Source: Gracilimonas sediminicola (GTDB lineage: Bacteria; Bacteroidota; Rhodothermia; Balneolales; Balneolaceae). Taken from it: a DNA stretch of 64,000 nucleotides. A model generated the notes under the pieces. It ran no database searches. It was not told where the DNA came from and worked only from the letters and a program-made list of their open reading frames with translations. Positions 35,503 to 44,194 of the stretch are shown piece after piece. Numbering within the stretch: the first letter of the stretch is position 1; every line of letters starts with the position of its first letter. The DNA is taken from the NCBI RefSeq assembly GCF_024320785.1, contig NZ_JANDBC010000002.1, positions 124,001 to 188,000 on the forward strand, given 5' to 3'. The position numbers and the translations under genes were made by a program.

Positions 35503-36745
35503 CATCAGAGAATTTAGCTGGTCTGTGGTTTTCGCCTGGGTGGTGCTGTTCACCATTGGTATTGTAGCCATTTACAGTGCTACACAGGGCCCGGTGTCTC
35601 AGTTTTTACCGGAATACATCCAGGATAATTTTTATAAGCAACTCATTTTCGTTTCCCTGTCCGTTTTTATGCTGGCAGCGGTTCAGCTAATATCACCGAG
35701 AAACTTCATTCAGCTTTCTTATGCCTTTTATGCCATCTGCCTCGTGCTAATGGTGATAACCCTCTATTTTGGTACCGAAGTAAATGGTGCCAAAAGCTGG
35801 CTGCGTTTTGGGCCATTTAACCTGCAAACCAGTGAGTTAATGAAGATTGCCACGATCCTGGCTACGGCAAATTATCTTACAAGTCGCCGGGATATTTCTG
35901 CAGAGAATGTTCGTTACGCTGTTATTTCCGTGATCATAATTTTGATACCCACCATTCTCGTTTTCATGCAAAACGATCTTGGAACGGCATTGATTTTTCT
36001 GACACTGATTCCCGTCATGCTGTTCTGGTCCGGTTTACCGTACGGAGTTTCGCTCTTCATCATATCTCCGGCCATCATCGCTTATTTATCGGTTATAGAA
36101 TGGTATTATGGTGTGATTGCAGCCGTAATTTTGACGGCCGCCATCTTCTTTATTCAGCGAAGAGTCTGGTTATCCATCACATCCCTCATCACTGGCTTGC
36201 TCACTACCTCAGGCGTACAGCTGGCACTTACGCAGCTGCTGCAACCTCATCAAATTGCCCGCATTGCCGCATTTACAAATCCTGCTTACGACCCTACCGG
36301 AGCTGGATGGAATGTAATTCAGGCGAAAACAGCCATTGGCTCAGGCGGATTAACCGGCAAAGGATTTTTAGAGGGAACCCAAACTCAGCTTAAATTTTTA
36401 CCGGAGCAGTGGACTGACTTTATTTTTTGTGTGATTGGAGAAGAATTTGGCTTTGTAGGTGCCGCTATTGTAATCATCACTTTTTTGTTCTTATTCATAC
36501 GCTTGTTGAACATGGCAGGAAGCCATAAGCACCCTTTTGCTCAGTTGGTAACGGTGAGTGTTGCCTCTGTCTTTTTTGTACATTTCTTTATCAATGTGGG
36601 GAGTGCCTCCGCCCTTCTCCCGGTAATCGGTTTGCCGCTTCCGTTTGTAAGCTATGGCGGGTCAGCATTTATCACCAACACCCTTATGCTGGCCATATGT
36701 TTAAATATGGATTTCTATAAACGGGATTTCAGCATCTACCGCTAA
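35495..36745 (+). CDS. rodA: SEDS peptidoglycan polymerase RodA
   Basis: Glycosyltransferase partner of PBP2. A 416-residue protein with about ten membrane segments and SEDS signatures GAKSWLRFGPFNLQTSELMK, VFMQNDLGTALIFL, GGLTGKGFLEGTQTQLKFLP and PLPFVSYGGSAFI. Overlaps the end of mrdA by 8 bp and ends the mre operon; the convergent rnhB stop is only 7 bp away, with no terminator between them. Confidence 0.96.
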   Translation: MNNIREFSWSVVFAWVVLFTIGIVAIYSATQGPVSQFLPEYIQDNFYKQLIFVSLSVFMLAAVQLISPRNFIQLSYAFYAICLVLMVITLYFGTEVNGAKSWLRFGPFNLQTSELMKIATILATANYLTSRRDISAENVRYAVISVIIILIPTILVFMQNDLGTALIFLTLIPVMLFWSGLPYGVSLFIISPAIIAYLSVIEWYYGVIAAVILTAAIFFIQRRVWLSITSLITGLLTTSGVQLALTQLLQPHQIARIAAFTNPAYDPTGAGWNVIQAKTAIGSGGLTGKGFLEGTQTQLKFLPEQWTDFIFCVIGEEFGFVGAAIVIITFLFLFIRLLNMAGSHKHPFAQLVTVSVASVFFVHFFINVGSASALLPVIGLPLPFVSYGGSAFITNTLMLAICLNMDFYKRDFSIYR

Positions 36746-36752
36746 AGCAGAT

Positions 36753-37454
36753 TTACTTTGAAGGTCGCTTTTTTGAAGTGCCTAACTTGAAGGAGGCCCG
36801 GTGATGTACGGTATAGCCAAATTCTTTCAATCCTTTTTTATGAGTGGCTGTAGGATAACCGACATTTGTATCCCAACCATATTCCGGAAATTCTTCGTGG
36901 AGTTTTCGCATCAAATCATCCCTGTAAACCTTTGCCAGAATGGATGCAGCCGCAATACTCATCGACCGGTCGTCCCCTTTTACCAAACATGTGTAAGGTA
37001 TCAGCGAGCTAACGTATCGATTGCCATCCACCAGCAAATAATCCGGGGTGATTTTGGTGGAATCGACGCATTTCTGCATGGTGTGAAGTGAAGCCCAGAG
37101 AATATTCAACTTGTCAATTTCAGCAATACTTCCTTCCTGAACTGTCCACAGCAAGGCTTCCTCTTTTATTTGCTTTGCCAACCTGTTTCGCTCTTCTTCT
37201 CCAATCCCTTTACTGTCTCTTATCTCCGGTATGTCTGTATCAGGATGAAATACTACTCCGGCGGCTACAACCGGACCTGCCAGGCATCCGCGGCCTACTT
37301 CATCCAGTCCCATTACATGCGTGTAGCCTTCTGCCCACAACTGTCGTTCAAATTTTAACCGGTCGATGATATGCTTTTCTTCGTTCCTGATTTCGCATTG
37401 AATATATTCATGTATTCTATTCTTTTCTGAATTAATGGAACTCATTTGCTCCAC
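36753..37454 (-). CDS. rnhB: Ribonuclease HII
   Basis: Removes ribonucleotides from DNA. The 233 residues contain MGLDEVGRGCLAGPVVAAGV at about 43-62 with the first acidic catalytic pair, IRDSKGI, LLVDGN and GDDRSMSIAAASILAKVYRD, all standard for type 2 RNase H. The N-terminus has about 40 extra residues (INSEKNRIHEYIQ...), predicted helical, before the usual start. Its start codon is only 31 bp from the divergent VWA gene. Confidence 0.95.
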   Translation of the reverse strand: MEQMSSINSEKNRIHEYIQCEIRNEEKHIIDRLKFERQLWAEGYTHVMGLDEVGRGCLAGPVVAAGVVFHPDTDIPEIRDSKGIGEEERNRLAKQIKEEALLWTVQEGSIAEIDKLNILWASLHTMQKCVDSTKITPDYLLVDGNRYVSSLIPYTCLVKGDDRSMSIAAASILAKVYRDDLMRKLHEEFPEYGWDTNVGYPTATHKKGLKEFGYTVHHRASFKLGTSKKRPSK

Positions 37455-37485
37455 TTAGTATTTGATATGAAAAAGGGATCTGATT

Positions 37486-38598
37486 ATGCACTTTAAATAT
37501 TTCGAGTGGGATGAGCGATTTGCAAAGACAAATGGGAAATCTCCGTTCGATACTTTGTGGGACTTGTTTCAACAGCTGCTAACTATATCCAGCGGGGAAG
37601 TGAAACAAGCCCTGAAATGGCTTACCGATCTCGATAATGAATATGACATTACCGGACAGTTTGATGACGGCTATTCTCTGGGTGATTTCATTGAAGAACT
37701 GAAGGAAAGAGGCTATATCGAAAATGATGATGGTGGTGCCGGTTTCATCATGACCAAAAAAACGGAGCGCAGCCTCAGAAAACGTTCACTGGAAGAAATA
37801 TTTAAGGACCTTGAGAAAGGTGGTGTGGGCTCGCACAAAACGCCCCACACCGGTAAAGGATTGGAACGCCAGCCAGAGACCCGAAAATGGACGCAGGGCG
37901 ATGACATCGGGCAAATAGACAGTGTGGGCACTATGTTGAACATGCTGAACCACAGCAGTATTGATGCCTTCAACCTACAGGAAGATGATCTGGAAGTTTA
38001 TGAAACCGATCACTACACATCTAATGCTACGGTTCTGCTGATCGATTTGAGTCACTCTATGATACTTTATGGTGAAGACCGCATCACACCGGCCAAAAAA
38101 GTGGCTATGGCCCTTTCAGAACTTATCATGAATAACTATGCCAAGGATTCCCTCGACATTGTAGCGTTTGGCAATGAAGCCTGGAAAATTTCCGTGGATG
38201 ATCTGCCTTATTTAAAAGTGGGGCCGTATCACACCAACACCAAGCAAGGTCTTGAAGTGGCACGTCATATTCTTCAGCGTAAAAAGTACGCCAACAAGCA
38301 GATCTTTATGATTACAGACGGTAAGCCGTCCTGTATGATTGAAAACGGAAAACTTTATAAGAACAGCTTTGGGCTGGATCGTAAAATCGTCAATAAGGTA
38401 CTTGACGAAGCCGTGAAATGCCGCAGAGATCAAATTACCATCACCACCTTCATGATTGCGCAAGATCCTTATCTGCAAAGTTTTGTGCGGGAAATGACGG
38501 AAGCCAACAAAGGAAAAGCCTACTTTGCCTCTCTTGATAATTTAGGCGGATATATTTTTGAAGATTATATCCGGAACCGGAAAAAGAATGTGAAATAA
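37486..38598 (+). CDS. VWA-domain protein (MIDAS intact), function unknown
   Basis: A 370-residue soluble protein. The N-terminal half is helical and charged; a von Willebrand A domain begins about residue 180 with the metal site LLIDLSHSM (DLSHS at 187-191), and FMITDGKPSCM supplies a further MIDAS Asp. The family resembles the CoxE-like or MoxR-partner VWA proteins, which normally work with an AAA+ ATPase, but no such gene lies in this window. Preceded by AAAGGGATCTGATT, a passable ribosome-binding site. No signal peptide or membrane segment, so it is probably cytosolic. Confidence 0.82.
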   Translation: MHFKYFEWDERFAKTNGKSPFDTLWDLFQQLLTISSGEVKQALKWLTDLDNEYDITGQFDDGYSLGDFIEELKERGYIENDDGGAGFIMTKKTERSLRKRSLEEIFKDLEKGGVGSHKTPHTGKGLERQPETRKWTQGDDIGQIDSVGTMLNMLNHSSIDAFNLQEDDLEVYETDHYTSNATVLLIDLSHSMILYGEDRITPAKKVAMALSELIMNNYAKDSLDIVAFGNEAWKISVDDLPYLKVGPYHTNTKQGLEVARHILQRKKYANKQIFMITDGKPSCMIENGKLYKNSFGLDRKIVNKVLDEAVKCRRDQITITTFMIAQDPYLQSFVREMTEANKGKAYFASLDNLGGYIFEDYIRNRKKNVK

Positions 38599-38626
38599 AA
38601 AAAGCCGTCCAGAATTGAACGGCTTT
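38597..38626 (-). terminator. Terminator of the bamA-ompH operon
   Basis: In minus-strand direction: AAAGCCGT, a 10-base loop, ACGGCTTT, then a run of T. It lies about 27 bp after the stop codon of the last ompH gene. On the plus strand the same stem directly follows the VWA gene but has no T tract, so it mainly serves the minus strand. Confidence 0.88.
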
Positions 38627-38652
38627 CAAAGTATTGTTAGATACGTATTCGC

Positions 38653-39201
38653 TTAGTTGAATACACCCAGTTCCTGCATTACCGCATCGGTAATATCATA
38701 TTTAGACTGGTATTCATCAGAAGCATAAAGAATAATCAGGTCACCGCTTGAGGTGGTTGTATTCAATACATAAGTCAGGCCTTTTTCTTTTGCTACCGCA
38801 TCAATGGCTGTACCAATTTGTGTAAACATAGGGCCTAACAGTTCCTGACGGCGCTGCTGAAGTGCTTGCTCCGCTTCACGCTGAGCTGTGCTTAAATCCT
38901 GTTGCAGCTGAGCCAGACGCTCTTGTTCTCTTTGGTTAGCTTCTTGCGTTCTTACACCGGCTTTTTGCTCATACTCAGCAACCTGCTGTTGAAAATCCTG
39001 CTCTTTCTGAAGCAACTCCTGCTGCTTCTGCTCTGCAAAATTTTGCAGTCTTTTCTGGATCGCAGCCATTTCCGGCATTTTAGCAAGCACAGCTTGCGGA
39101 TTTACGTAACCGATTTTCATTTCTGCTTCCTGTGCCTTAGCAACATCCATGGATGAAAAGGCAATCAAAAAGGAAACAAGTAATAAGCTTAATTTCTTCA
39201 T
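38653..39201 (-). CDS. OmpH/Skp-family periplasmic chaperone, third copy
   Basis: A 182-residue protein with a signal peptide (1-23, ending DVAKA) and the OmpH pattern: KIGYVNPQAVLAKMPEMAAI, then a long Gln/Glu-rich coiled coil (about 45-125) and a C-terminal strand (YVLNTTTSSGDLIILYAS). Skp proteins form trimers that hold unfolded outer-membrane proteins on the way to BamA. It is the last of three tandem copies downstream of bamA and directly precedes the terminator. Confidence 0.93.
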   Translation of the reverse strand: MKKLSLLLVSFLIAFSSMDVAKAQEAEMKIGYVNPQAVLAKMPEMAAIQKRLQNFAEQKQQELLQKEQDFQQQVAEYEQKAGVRTQEANQREQERLAQLQQDLSTAQREAEQALQQRRQELLGPMFTQIGTAIDAVAKEKGLTYVLNTTTSSGDLIILYASDEYQSKYDITDAVMQELGVFN

Positions 39202-39224
39202 TTGTATCGTTTTATTGGCTTTGA

Positions 39225-39743
39225 TTATTTTAATTTTGCTATAATTTTGTCGGTGATGTCGAGCCCTTCATTTTCTGCGAAAAAGATAATGGCGTCTCCG
39301 TAGGAAGTACCTTCATTCAATACCAGATCAAGGTCCATCTCCTGCGCAACTTCTTCCATTGCTGCATTCATCTTTTCGATGATGGGGGCCATTAATTCAT
39401 TTCGCTTTTGACGAATTTCATTCATCATGGTCTCTCGATCCTGCTCAAACTCCTGGTTCATTTCCATCAGCTCCTGCTCTTTAACCGCTCTTTCCTGCTG
39501 AGAAAGATTGGCCATAGAAGACTCATAGTTAGAGAAAATTTGTTGTAGATCGGTGGCTTTTGCAGCCAGTTCCTCATCTCTTTGATCAATCAGGGTATTA
39601 ATTTGTTCGTCAACCTCTTCTACTTCAGGAAGTTGGCTAAGTACACGGGCGGGATTGGTGTAACCGATTTTCACCTGTGCCATAGCATCCTGGAGCGCAA
39701 AAACGCTCAGGAAAAGGATAATTGCGGTAATTCTTTTACTCAT
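39225..39743 (-). CDS. OmpH/Skp-family periplasmic chaperone, second copy
   Basis: A 172-residue protein with a signal peptide (ending DAMA), VKIGYTNPARVLSQLPEVEEV, a long coiled coil (about 45-120) and LDLVLNEGTSYGDAIIFFAE near the C-terminus. Same layout as its two neighbours and clearly diverged from both. It lies 23 bp before the third copy and 53 bp after the first. Confidence 0.93.
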   Translation of the reverse strand: MSKRITAIILFLSVFALQDAMAQVKIGYTNPARVLSQLPEVEEVDEQINTLIDQRDEELAAKATDLQQIFSNYESSMANLSQQERAVKEQELMEMNQEFEQDRETMMNEIRQKRNELMAPIIEKMNAAMEEVAQEMDLDLVLNEGTSYGDAIIFFAENEGLDITDKIIAKLK

Positions 39744-39796
39744 GTTTGTGGATCTGTCGTTTTTTCTAATTTAAAAGTTTTTTCAGTCAATTGTCG

Positions 39797-40333
39797 TTAC
39801 TGTTCTTCTACCTCGATTCCCAGTTCCAACAAAATATCATCATTTAAATTGTATTCATTATTGGCATACACCATATAGATGTCGCCTGAACGGTCGAACA
39901 CAAAATCAAAACTCTGCTGCTGAGCCACTGCTCGTACTGCTGTAAAAACCTGGCGTTGTATAGGCTCTAACAATTCACGCTGCCGGGAAAAATACTCTCC
40001 CTCCGGTCCAAATTTCTGGGCAAGGTATTGCTCTTTTTGTTTCTTCTTTTGAGCTATTTCCTGCTTTTTTTGATTACGAATTTCATCGGTATATAGTATT
40101 TCTTTGGCTTCATAGTCTTCCTGAAGCTGCTGAATCTCATTCTCCATCTCTTCTACCTGCTCCTTCCACTGGGTGCTCAGTAAATCCAGCTGCTGCTGAA
40201 TTCCTTCATACTCCGGTATTTGCTGAAGGATGTAATCGGACTCATAAAATCCAATTTTTTGCTCCTGCGCCCATATAGACTGAGATAGTCCCGAAACCAG
40301 AGCAGCAATAAATAAATACTTATACAATCGCAT
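39797..40333 (-). CDS. OmpH/Skp-family periplasmic chaperone, first copy
   Basis: A 178-residue protein with a signal peptide (ending SIWA), QKIGFYESDYILQQIPEYEG, a Gln/Glu/Lys-rich coiled coil and the end DFVFDRSGDIYMVYANNEYN. Its ATG overlaps the bamA stop by one base (TAATG), pointing to translational coupling with the barrel assembly protein it serves. Confidence 0.93.
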   Translation of the reverse strand: MRLYKYLFIAALVSGLSQSIWAQEQKIGFYESDYILQQIPEYEGIQQQLDLLSTQWKEQVEEMENEIQQLQEDYEAKEILYTDEIRNQKKQEIAQKKKQKEQYLAQKFGPEGEYFSRQRELLEPIQRQVFTAVRAVAQQQSFDFVFDRSGDIYMVYANNEYNLNDDILLELGIEVEEQ

Positions 40334-42804
40334 TAGAACGGTGCTCCTATGTTAAATAAGAATTCCCAGTTCCCCGGCTGTACGTCAGCACTGTTTGGAA
40401 CCGTCACGCCATCAAGTCGGTAACCGTAACTCAGGTCAACCAAGCCCAGCACGGGAAGGTATAATCGAACTCCCAAACCGGCCGATCTTTTTACACGGAA
40501 GGGATCGAAATCATTGAAGTCAAGATATGAATTACCTGCGTCGGTGAAAACGTAAGGAATAATCTGAACCTGTTCGTTGGAAACGGCCGGATATCTCATT
40601 TCCAGAGAGTATTTGCTATACATGGTTCCTGCCACTTTCTGGCCATCTACAATGGGTGAAATACTGGTTGTGGTACCACCGGGGTAACCACGCAGATCAA
40701 TGTTATCATACAAAAAGCTTTGACGTTGTTGTAACTGCGTACCGCCCACTAAAAACTTATTCAGCTCACTTCGCTTGTCATCGGTAAAGTATCCGATGTA
40801 TCCGTATTGCACCTGACTGGTTAACACCAGCTTTTCAACAATTGGGACGTGATGCTGATAGGCCGATGTCAATTTATAATACTCGGAGAATCCCGGCAGT
40901 GGAGGAGCCGCTTCAAACGAAAGCGTAAATTTAGAACCCGTCATCGGTGAAATAGGGTTATCAACAGAGTTTCTTTCCAGCACCTGCTCAAAAGTTAACA
41001 GGCTGGAAGTTCCGTCAGCGAGGAAAGAAGAGTTCCCTTCAATATTATATAACTGATAGCCGATAATTGACTGTGTAGAGAAATAATCATCCGGCCACTT
41101 CAAACGTTTACCCATAGATACGGAGCTTGAAAACAGCTCATTTCTTTCGGTGGAACCTCTGTAGTTCAGCAAGTTGTAGGATACATTCACCCCTACTGAA
41201 GTTGGTTTACCTTTGAACCACGGCTCCTGGAAACCGAAGCTGTAGCTCTGATAACCGGTTCCGGTAACCTGAACACCCAACGATAATTTTTGTCCATCAC
41301 CGGAAGGGATTGGAGTCCAGCCGCCATCTTCAAAAGCACGTTTTAATGAGAAGTTATTGAAGTTAACCCGGGCAGAGAGAATCACACCAATACTCGGGCC
41401 ACCGTAACCACCGGAAAACTCAAAGTTACTGGTACTCTGGCTGTCATCTAAGCGATAATTGATGTCAACGGTTTTATCTTCGCGGTTCGGCAGAATATCG
41501 GGTTGAATGTTTTGCGGATCAAAAAAGCCAAGGGTTCCGAGTTCTCGAATGGTTCGGATAACGGCATCTCTGCTATAGCGATTTCCGGGAGTGGTTCTCA
41601 ACGTACGGCGTACTACGTCATCGTGAGTTCGTGTATTTCCGGAGAAACTGACGTGGCGAATATTGGCAATTTCATCCTCATAAATATCAAAGTGGATATC
41701 GAGAGAGTCTTCAGCAACCTTCGTTACATTTGGAACTGCCTGAAAAAATAAATATCCATTGTTCTGATAAAGACTGCTTACGCTGCTTTCGCCAAAGCTG
41801 TAATTTTCTTCAAATTTGTTCTGGTTGAAAATGTCCCCTTTCTCAAAACCCAGTACCTGTGTAAGCGTTTCATTGGAGTAAACCGTATTTCCGTCCCAGG
41901 TGATATCACGGACTTTATATTGCGGGCCTTCTTCAATAGTCACCACTACCTTGAGTCCGGTTTTATCTTTGAACAATCCGTCATGCTCGTACGTGTACAC
42001 CGAATCTTTTAAAATTCGGGCATCGGTGAATCCATTTTCACGGTAGAAGGTTAACACACTTTCCTTACCCTCTTCAAATTCTTCTTCTTTAAATACCTTT
42101 TTGCCAAAAATTTTCCACCAGGCATCTTCCTTAAGTGGCTTTATTTGACGACGCAGCTTTCGGTCTTTGAACTCATCAGCACCTTTAAAAACAATGTCCT
42201 TAACCTCTAATCGTTCTCCCGGCTTGATGTCAAAAATGAGTCGAACACGGTCTTCCACCCCTTCCACTTCTTTTGTGCTGGTTTCAATTTCGGTGTACCA
42301 GTATCCTTTATCTTCGTAAAAACGTCGGATCGTGTTCTTGGCTTGACCAATAGCGGATTCAGTAATTACCGTTCCGGGGGTTAAGACCAGTAAATCTTCC
42401 AAATCACGTCGCTCTGAACGCTTAATGCCCTTCAACTTATACTCCAGGATGCGTGCCTGCTCCTCTACTTTAATAAGAAAACTGATTCCGGTAGAAGTTC
42501 GATCTGTAACAAAAATCTTGATATCTGAAAAGAGTCCTGACCGGTAGAGTCGGCTGATGGCTCTTGTCAGTTTATCGCCACCCGGGTAGGTAATGGAACT
42601 TCCCTCAACCAGCGTACTCGCATTTTTGATGAATTGCTCGCGGGTGTTTTTATTCCCTTCAACCGTTACCTCCATAATTTGATATTCGGCCGGGGTGAGT
42701 GTAGTGGGGTCGGTTAATTCAATATCCTGAGCCTGTAAAAGATGAGAAGTGAAGCCGAACGTCAATAAGGTTGCAAAAAGTAATCTTTTCAAAAGTAACA
42801 ACAC
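40333..42804 (-). CDS. bamA: Outer-membrane assembly factor BamA
   Basis: Inserts beta-barrel proteins into the outer membrane. The 823 residues comprise a signal peptide (1-25), five POTRA repeats (about 40-460, for example IMEVTVEGNKNTREQFI and IRHVSFSGNTRTHDDVV), and a 16-strand Omp85 barrel with the lid-loop region VGGTQLQQRQSFLYDNIDLRGYPGG and the C-terminal LGVRLYLPVLGLVDLSYGYRL region, ending in Phe. First Omp85 in the operon uppS-bamA-ompH. Confidence 0.96.
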   Translation of the reverse strand: MLLLLKRLLFATLLTFGFTSHLLQAQDIELTDPTTLTPAEYQIMEVTVEGNKNTREQFIKNASTLVEGSSITYPGGDKLTRAISRLYRSGLFSDIKIFVTDRTSTGISFLIKVEEQARILEYKLKGIKRSERRDLEDLLVLTPGTVITESAIGQAKNTIRRFYEDKGYWYTEIETSTKEVEGVEDRVRLIFDIKPGERLEVKDIVFKGADEFKDRKLRRQIKPLKEDAWWKIFGKKVFKEEEFEEGKESVLTFYRENGFTDARILKDSVYTYEHDGLFKDKTGLKVVVTIEEGPQYKVRDITWDGNTVYSNETLTQVLGFEKGDIFNQNKFEENYSFGESSVSSLYQNNGYLFFQAVPNVTKVAEDSLDIHFDIYEDEIANIRHVSFSGNTRTHDDVVRRTLRTTPGNRYSRDAVIRTIRELGTLGFFDPQNIQPDILPNREDKTVDINYRLDDSQSTSNFEFSGGYGGPSIGVILSARVNFNNFSLKRAFEDGGWTPIPSGDGQKLSLGVQVTGTGYQSYSFGFQEPWFKGKPTSVGVNVSYNLLNYRGSTERNELFSSSVSMGKRLKWPDDYFSTQSIIGYQLYNIEGNSSFLADGTSSLLTFEQVLERNSVDNPISPMTGSKFTLSFEAAPPLPGFSEYYKLTSAYQHHVPIVEKLVLTSQVQYGYIGYFTDDKRSELNKFLVGGTQLQQRQSFLYDNIDLRGYPGGTTTSISPIVDGQKVAGTMYSKYSLEMRYPAVSNEQVQIIPYVFTDAGNSYLDFNDFDPFRVKRSAGLGVRLYLPVLGLVDLSYGYRLDGVTVPNSADVQPGNWEFLFNIGAPF

Positions 42805-42820
42805 GCCTTTTGGTTAATGC

Positions 42821-43708
42821 TTATGATTTTTTGTTAACTAAACGAGATGAATATGAGTTTTCGTCTTTGGATGATGGAATTTTTCCAAACCTTCGGTCTC
42901 TTTGCTGATAGGAACGAATGGCTTCGTATAATTCATCTCTTCTGAAATCCGGCCAGTAGGTTTCCGTAATGTAGAGTTCGGAGTATGCCAGCTGCCATAA
43001 TAAAAAGTTACTGATGCGATACTCCCCACTGGTACGGATTATTAAATCCGGATCGGGAACATCTGCAGTCGAAAGGTGATCACTTATCATTTGATCGTTG
43101 ATAAGGTCGGGGTCTAAACGTCCTTCCTTTACATGATGGGCTATTTTCTTAACTGCCTCGGTGATATCCCATCGTCCGGAGTAACTCAGTGCCAGGCACA
43201 ATTCCAGCAGCTTATTATCTTTGGTGAGCTCAATAGCCTCCTGAAGCTCATTCTGGCAATTTTTTGGAAAGCGGTCCATCTGGCCAATGGTTGCCAGCCT
43301 GATATCGTTTTTATTCAGGTTTTCAGCCTCTTTACGGAGCGAGGAAACCAGCAATCTCATCAAGCCCTGTACCTCTGCGGATGGACGTCCCCAGTTTTCT
43401 GTTGAAAAAGCATACAGGGTTAAATATTTAACACCCAGCTGAGCACACGATTCTGTTATGTCCCGAACCGAATCAACTCCAACTTTGTGGCCATGCAGCC
43501 TGATACTTCCCTTACTCTTAGCCCACCGACCGTTGCCATCCATAATTATGGCAATATGAAGAGGAATCTCGCCTGAATTCTTCAGGATTTCCTGATTCTT
43601 CTTATCGTCTTCAGTCTGTACGGTGTTTGTTAAAGTAAGCTCTTTCAAGTGATTTTTTGGGCTGTTTTTGAAGCTTTGAAAATTAGAGCTTTGCTTGTCC
43701 TTTATCAA
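42821..43708 (-). CDS. uppS: Undecaprenyl diphosphate synthase
   Basis: Makes the C55 lipid carrier for peptidoglycan. The catalytic start IAIIMDGNGRWAKSKG holds the Asp of cis-prenyltransferases, followed by LTLYAFSTENWGRP and the C-terminal RTSGEYRISNFLLWQLAYSE. At 295 residues it is about 45 longer than usual because of a polar N-terminal extension (MIKDKQSSNFQSFKNS...), which may be genuine or reflect a later non-ATG start. Lies 14 bp after ribH and 16 bp before bamA. Confidence 0.95.
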   Translation of the reverse strand: MIKDKQSSNFQSFKNSPKNHLKELTLTNTVQTEDDKKNQEILKNSGEIPLHIAIIMDGNGRWAKSKGSIRLHGHKVGVDSVRDITESCAQLGVKYLTLYAFSTENWGRPSAEVQGLMRLLVSSLRKEAENLNKNDIRLATIGQMDRFPKNCQNELQEAIELTKDNKLLELCLALSYSGRWDITEAVKKIAHHVKEGRLDPDLINDQMISDHLSTADVPDPDLIIRTSGEYRISNFLLWQLAYSELYITETYWPDFRRDELYEAIRSYQQRDRRFGKIPSSKDENSYSSRLVNKKS

Positions 43709-43722
43709 GGTAAATAATCTTT

Positions 43723-44193
43723 TCAGGAAGTTAGTTTTTGTTCCATTGATATCATCTCTAAAAGGGCCAGAGCGGCTTCTCCGCCTTTGTTCCCTTTCTC
43801 ACCGGCTCTTTCCATTGCCTGTTTAACATCATCGGTAGTTAAAACTCCAAACGCCACGGGTTTATTATGTTTTAAAATTAAATCGGTGATACCTCGGTTT
43901 ACAGCATCACAAACGTAGTCAAAATGCGGTGTTCCTCCTCTTATCACAACTCCAAGGGCAATCACACCAGCTACGTCTCGGTTCTCCAGCACCTTTTGCA
44001 CGGTTAACGGTATTTCATAGGAGCCGGGACATTTTACTACCGTGATGTCCGCTTCCTCTATCCCATTACCTTTAAGCGCTTTTAAAGCCCCGTCCAGCAT
44101 CTTATCGGTAATCATGGAATTCCACTTTGATACCACGATGCCAATTTTCACTTTTCCGGGATTTGTGTCTCCTTCTATTAACTCTGCTGCCAT
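43723..44193 (-). CDS. ribH: 6,7-dimethyl-8-ribityllumazine synthase
   Basis: Penultimate step of riboflavin synthesis. The 156 residues show CPGSYEIPLTVQKVL, the catalytic-His motif GVVIRGGTPHFDYV (His90) and GVLTTDDVKQAMERAG. Its position inside an envelope operon, one base after the PHP gene and 14 bp before uppS, is by co-transcription only; no other riboflavin gene is in the window. Confidence 0.96.
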   Translation of the reverse strand: MAAELIEGDTNPGKVKIGIVVSKWNSMITDKMLDGALKALKGNGIEEADITVVKCPGSYEIPLTVQKVLENRDVAGVIALGVVIRGGTPHFDYVCDAVNRGITDLILKHNKPVAFGVLTTDDVKQAMERAGEKGNKGGEAALALLEMISMEQKLTS

Positions 44194-44194
44194 A

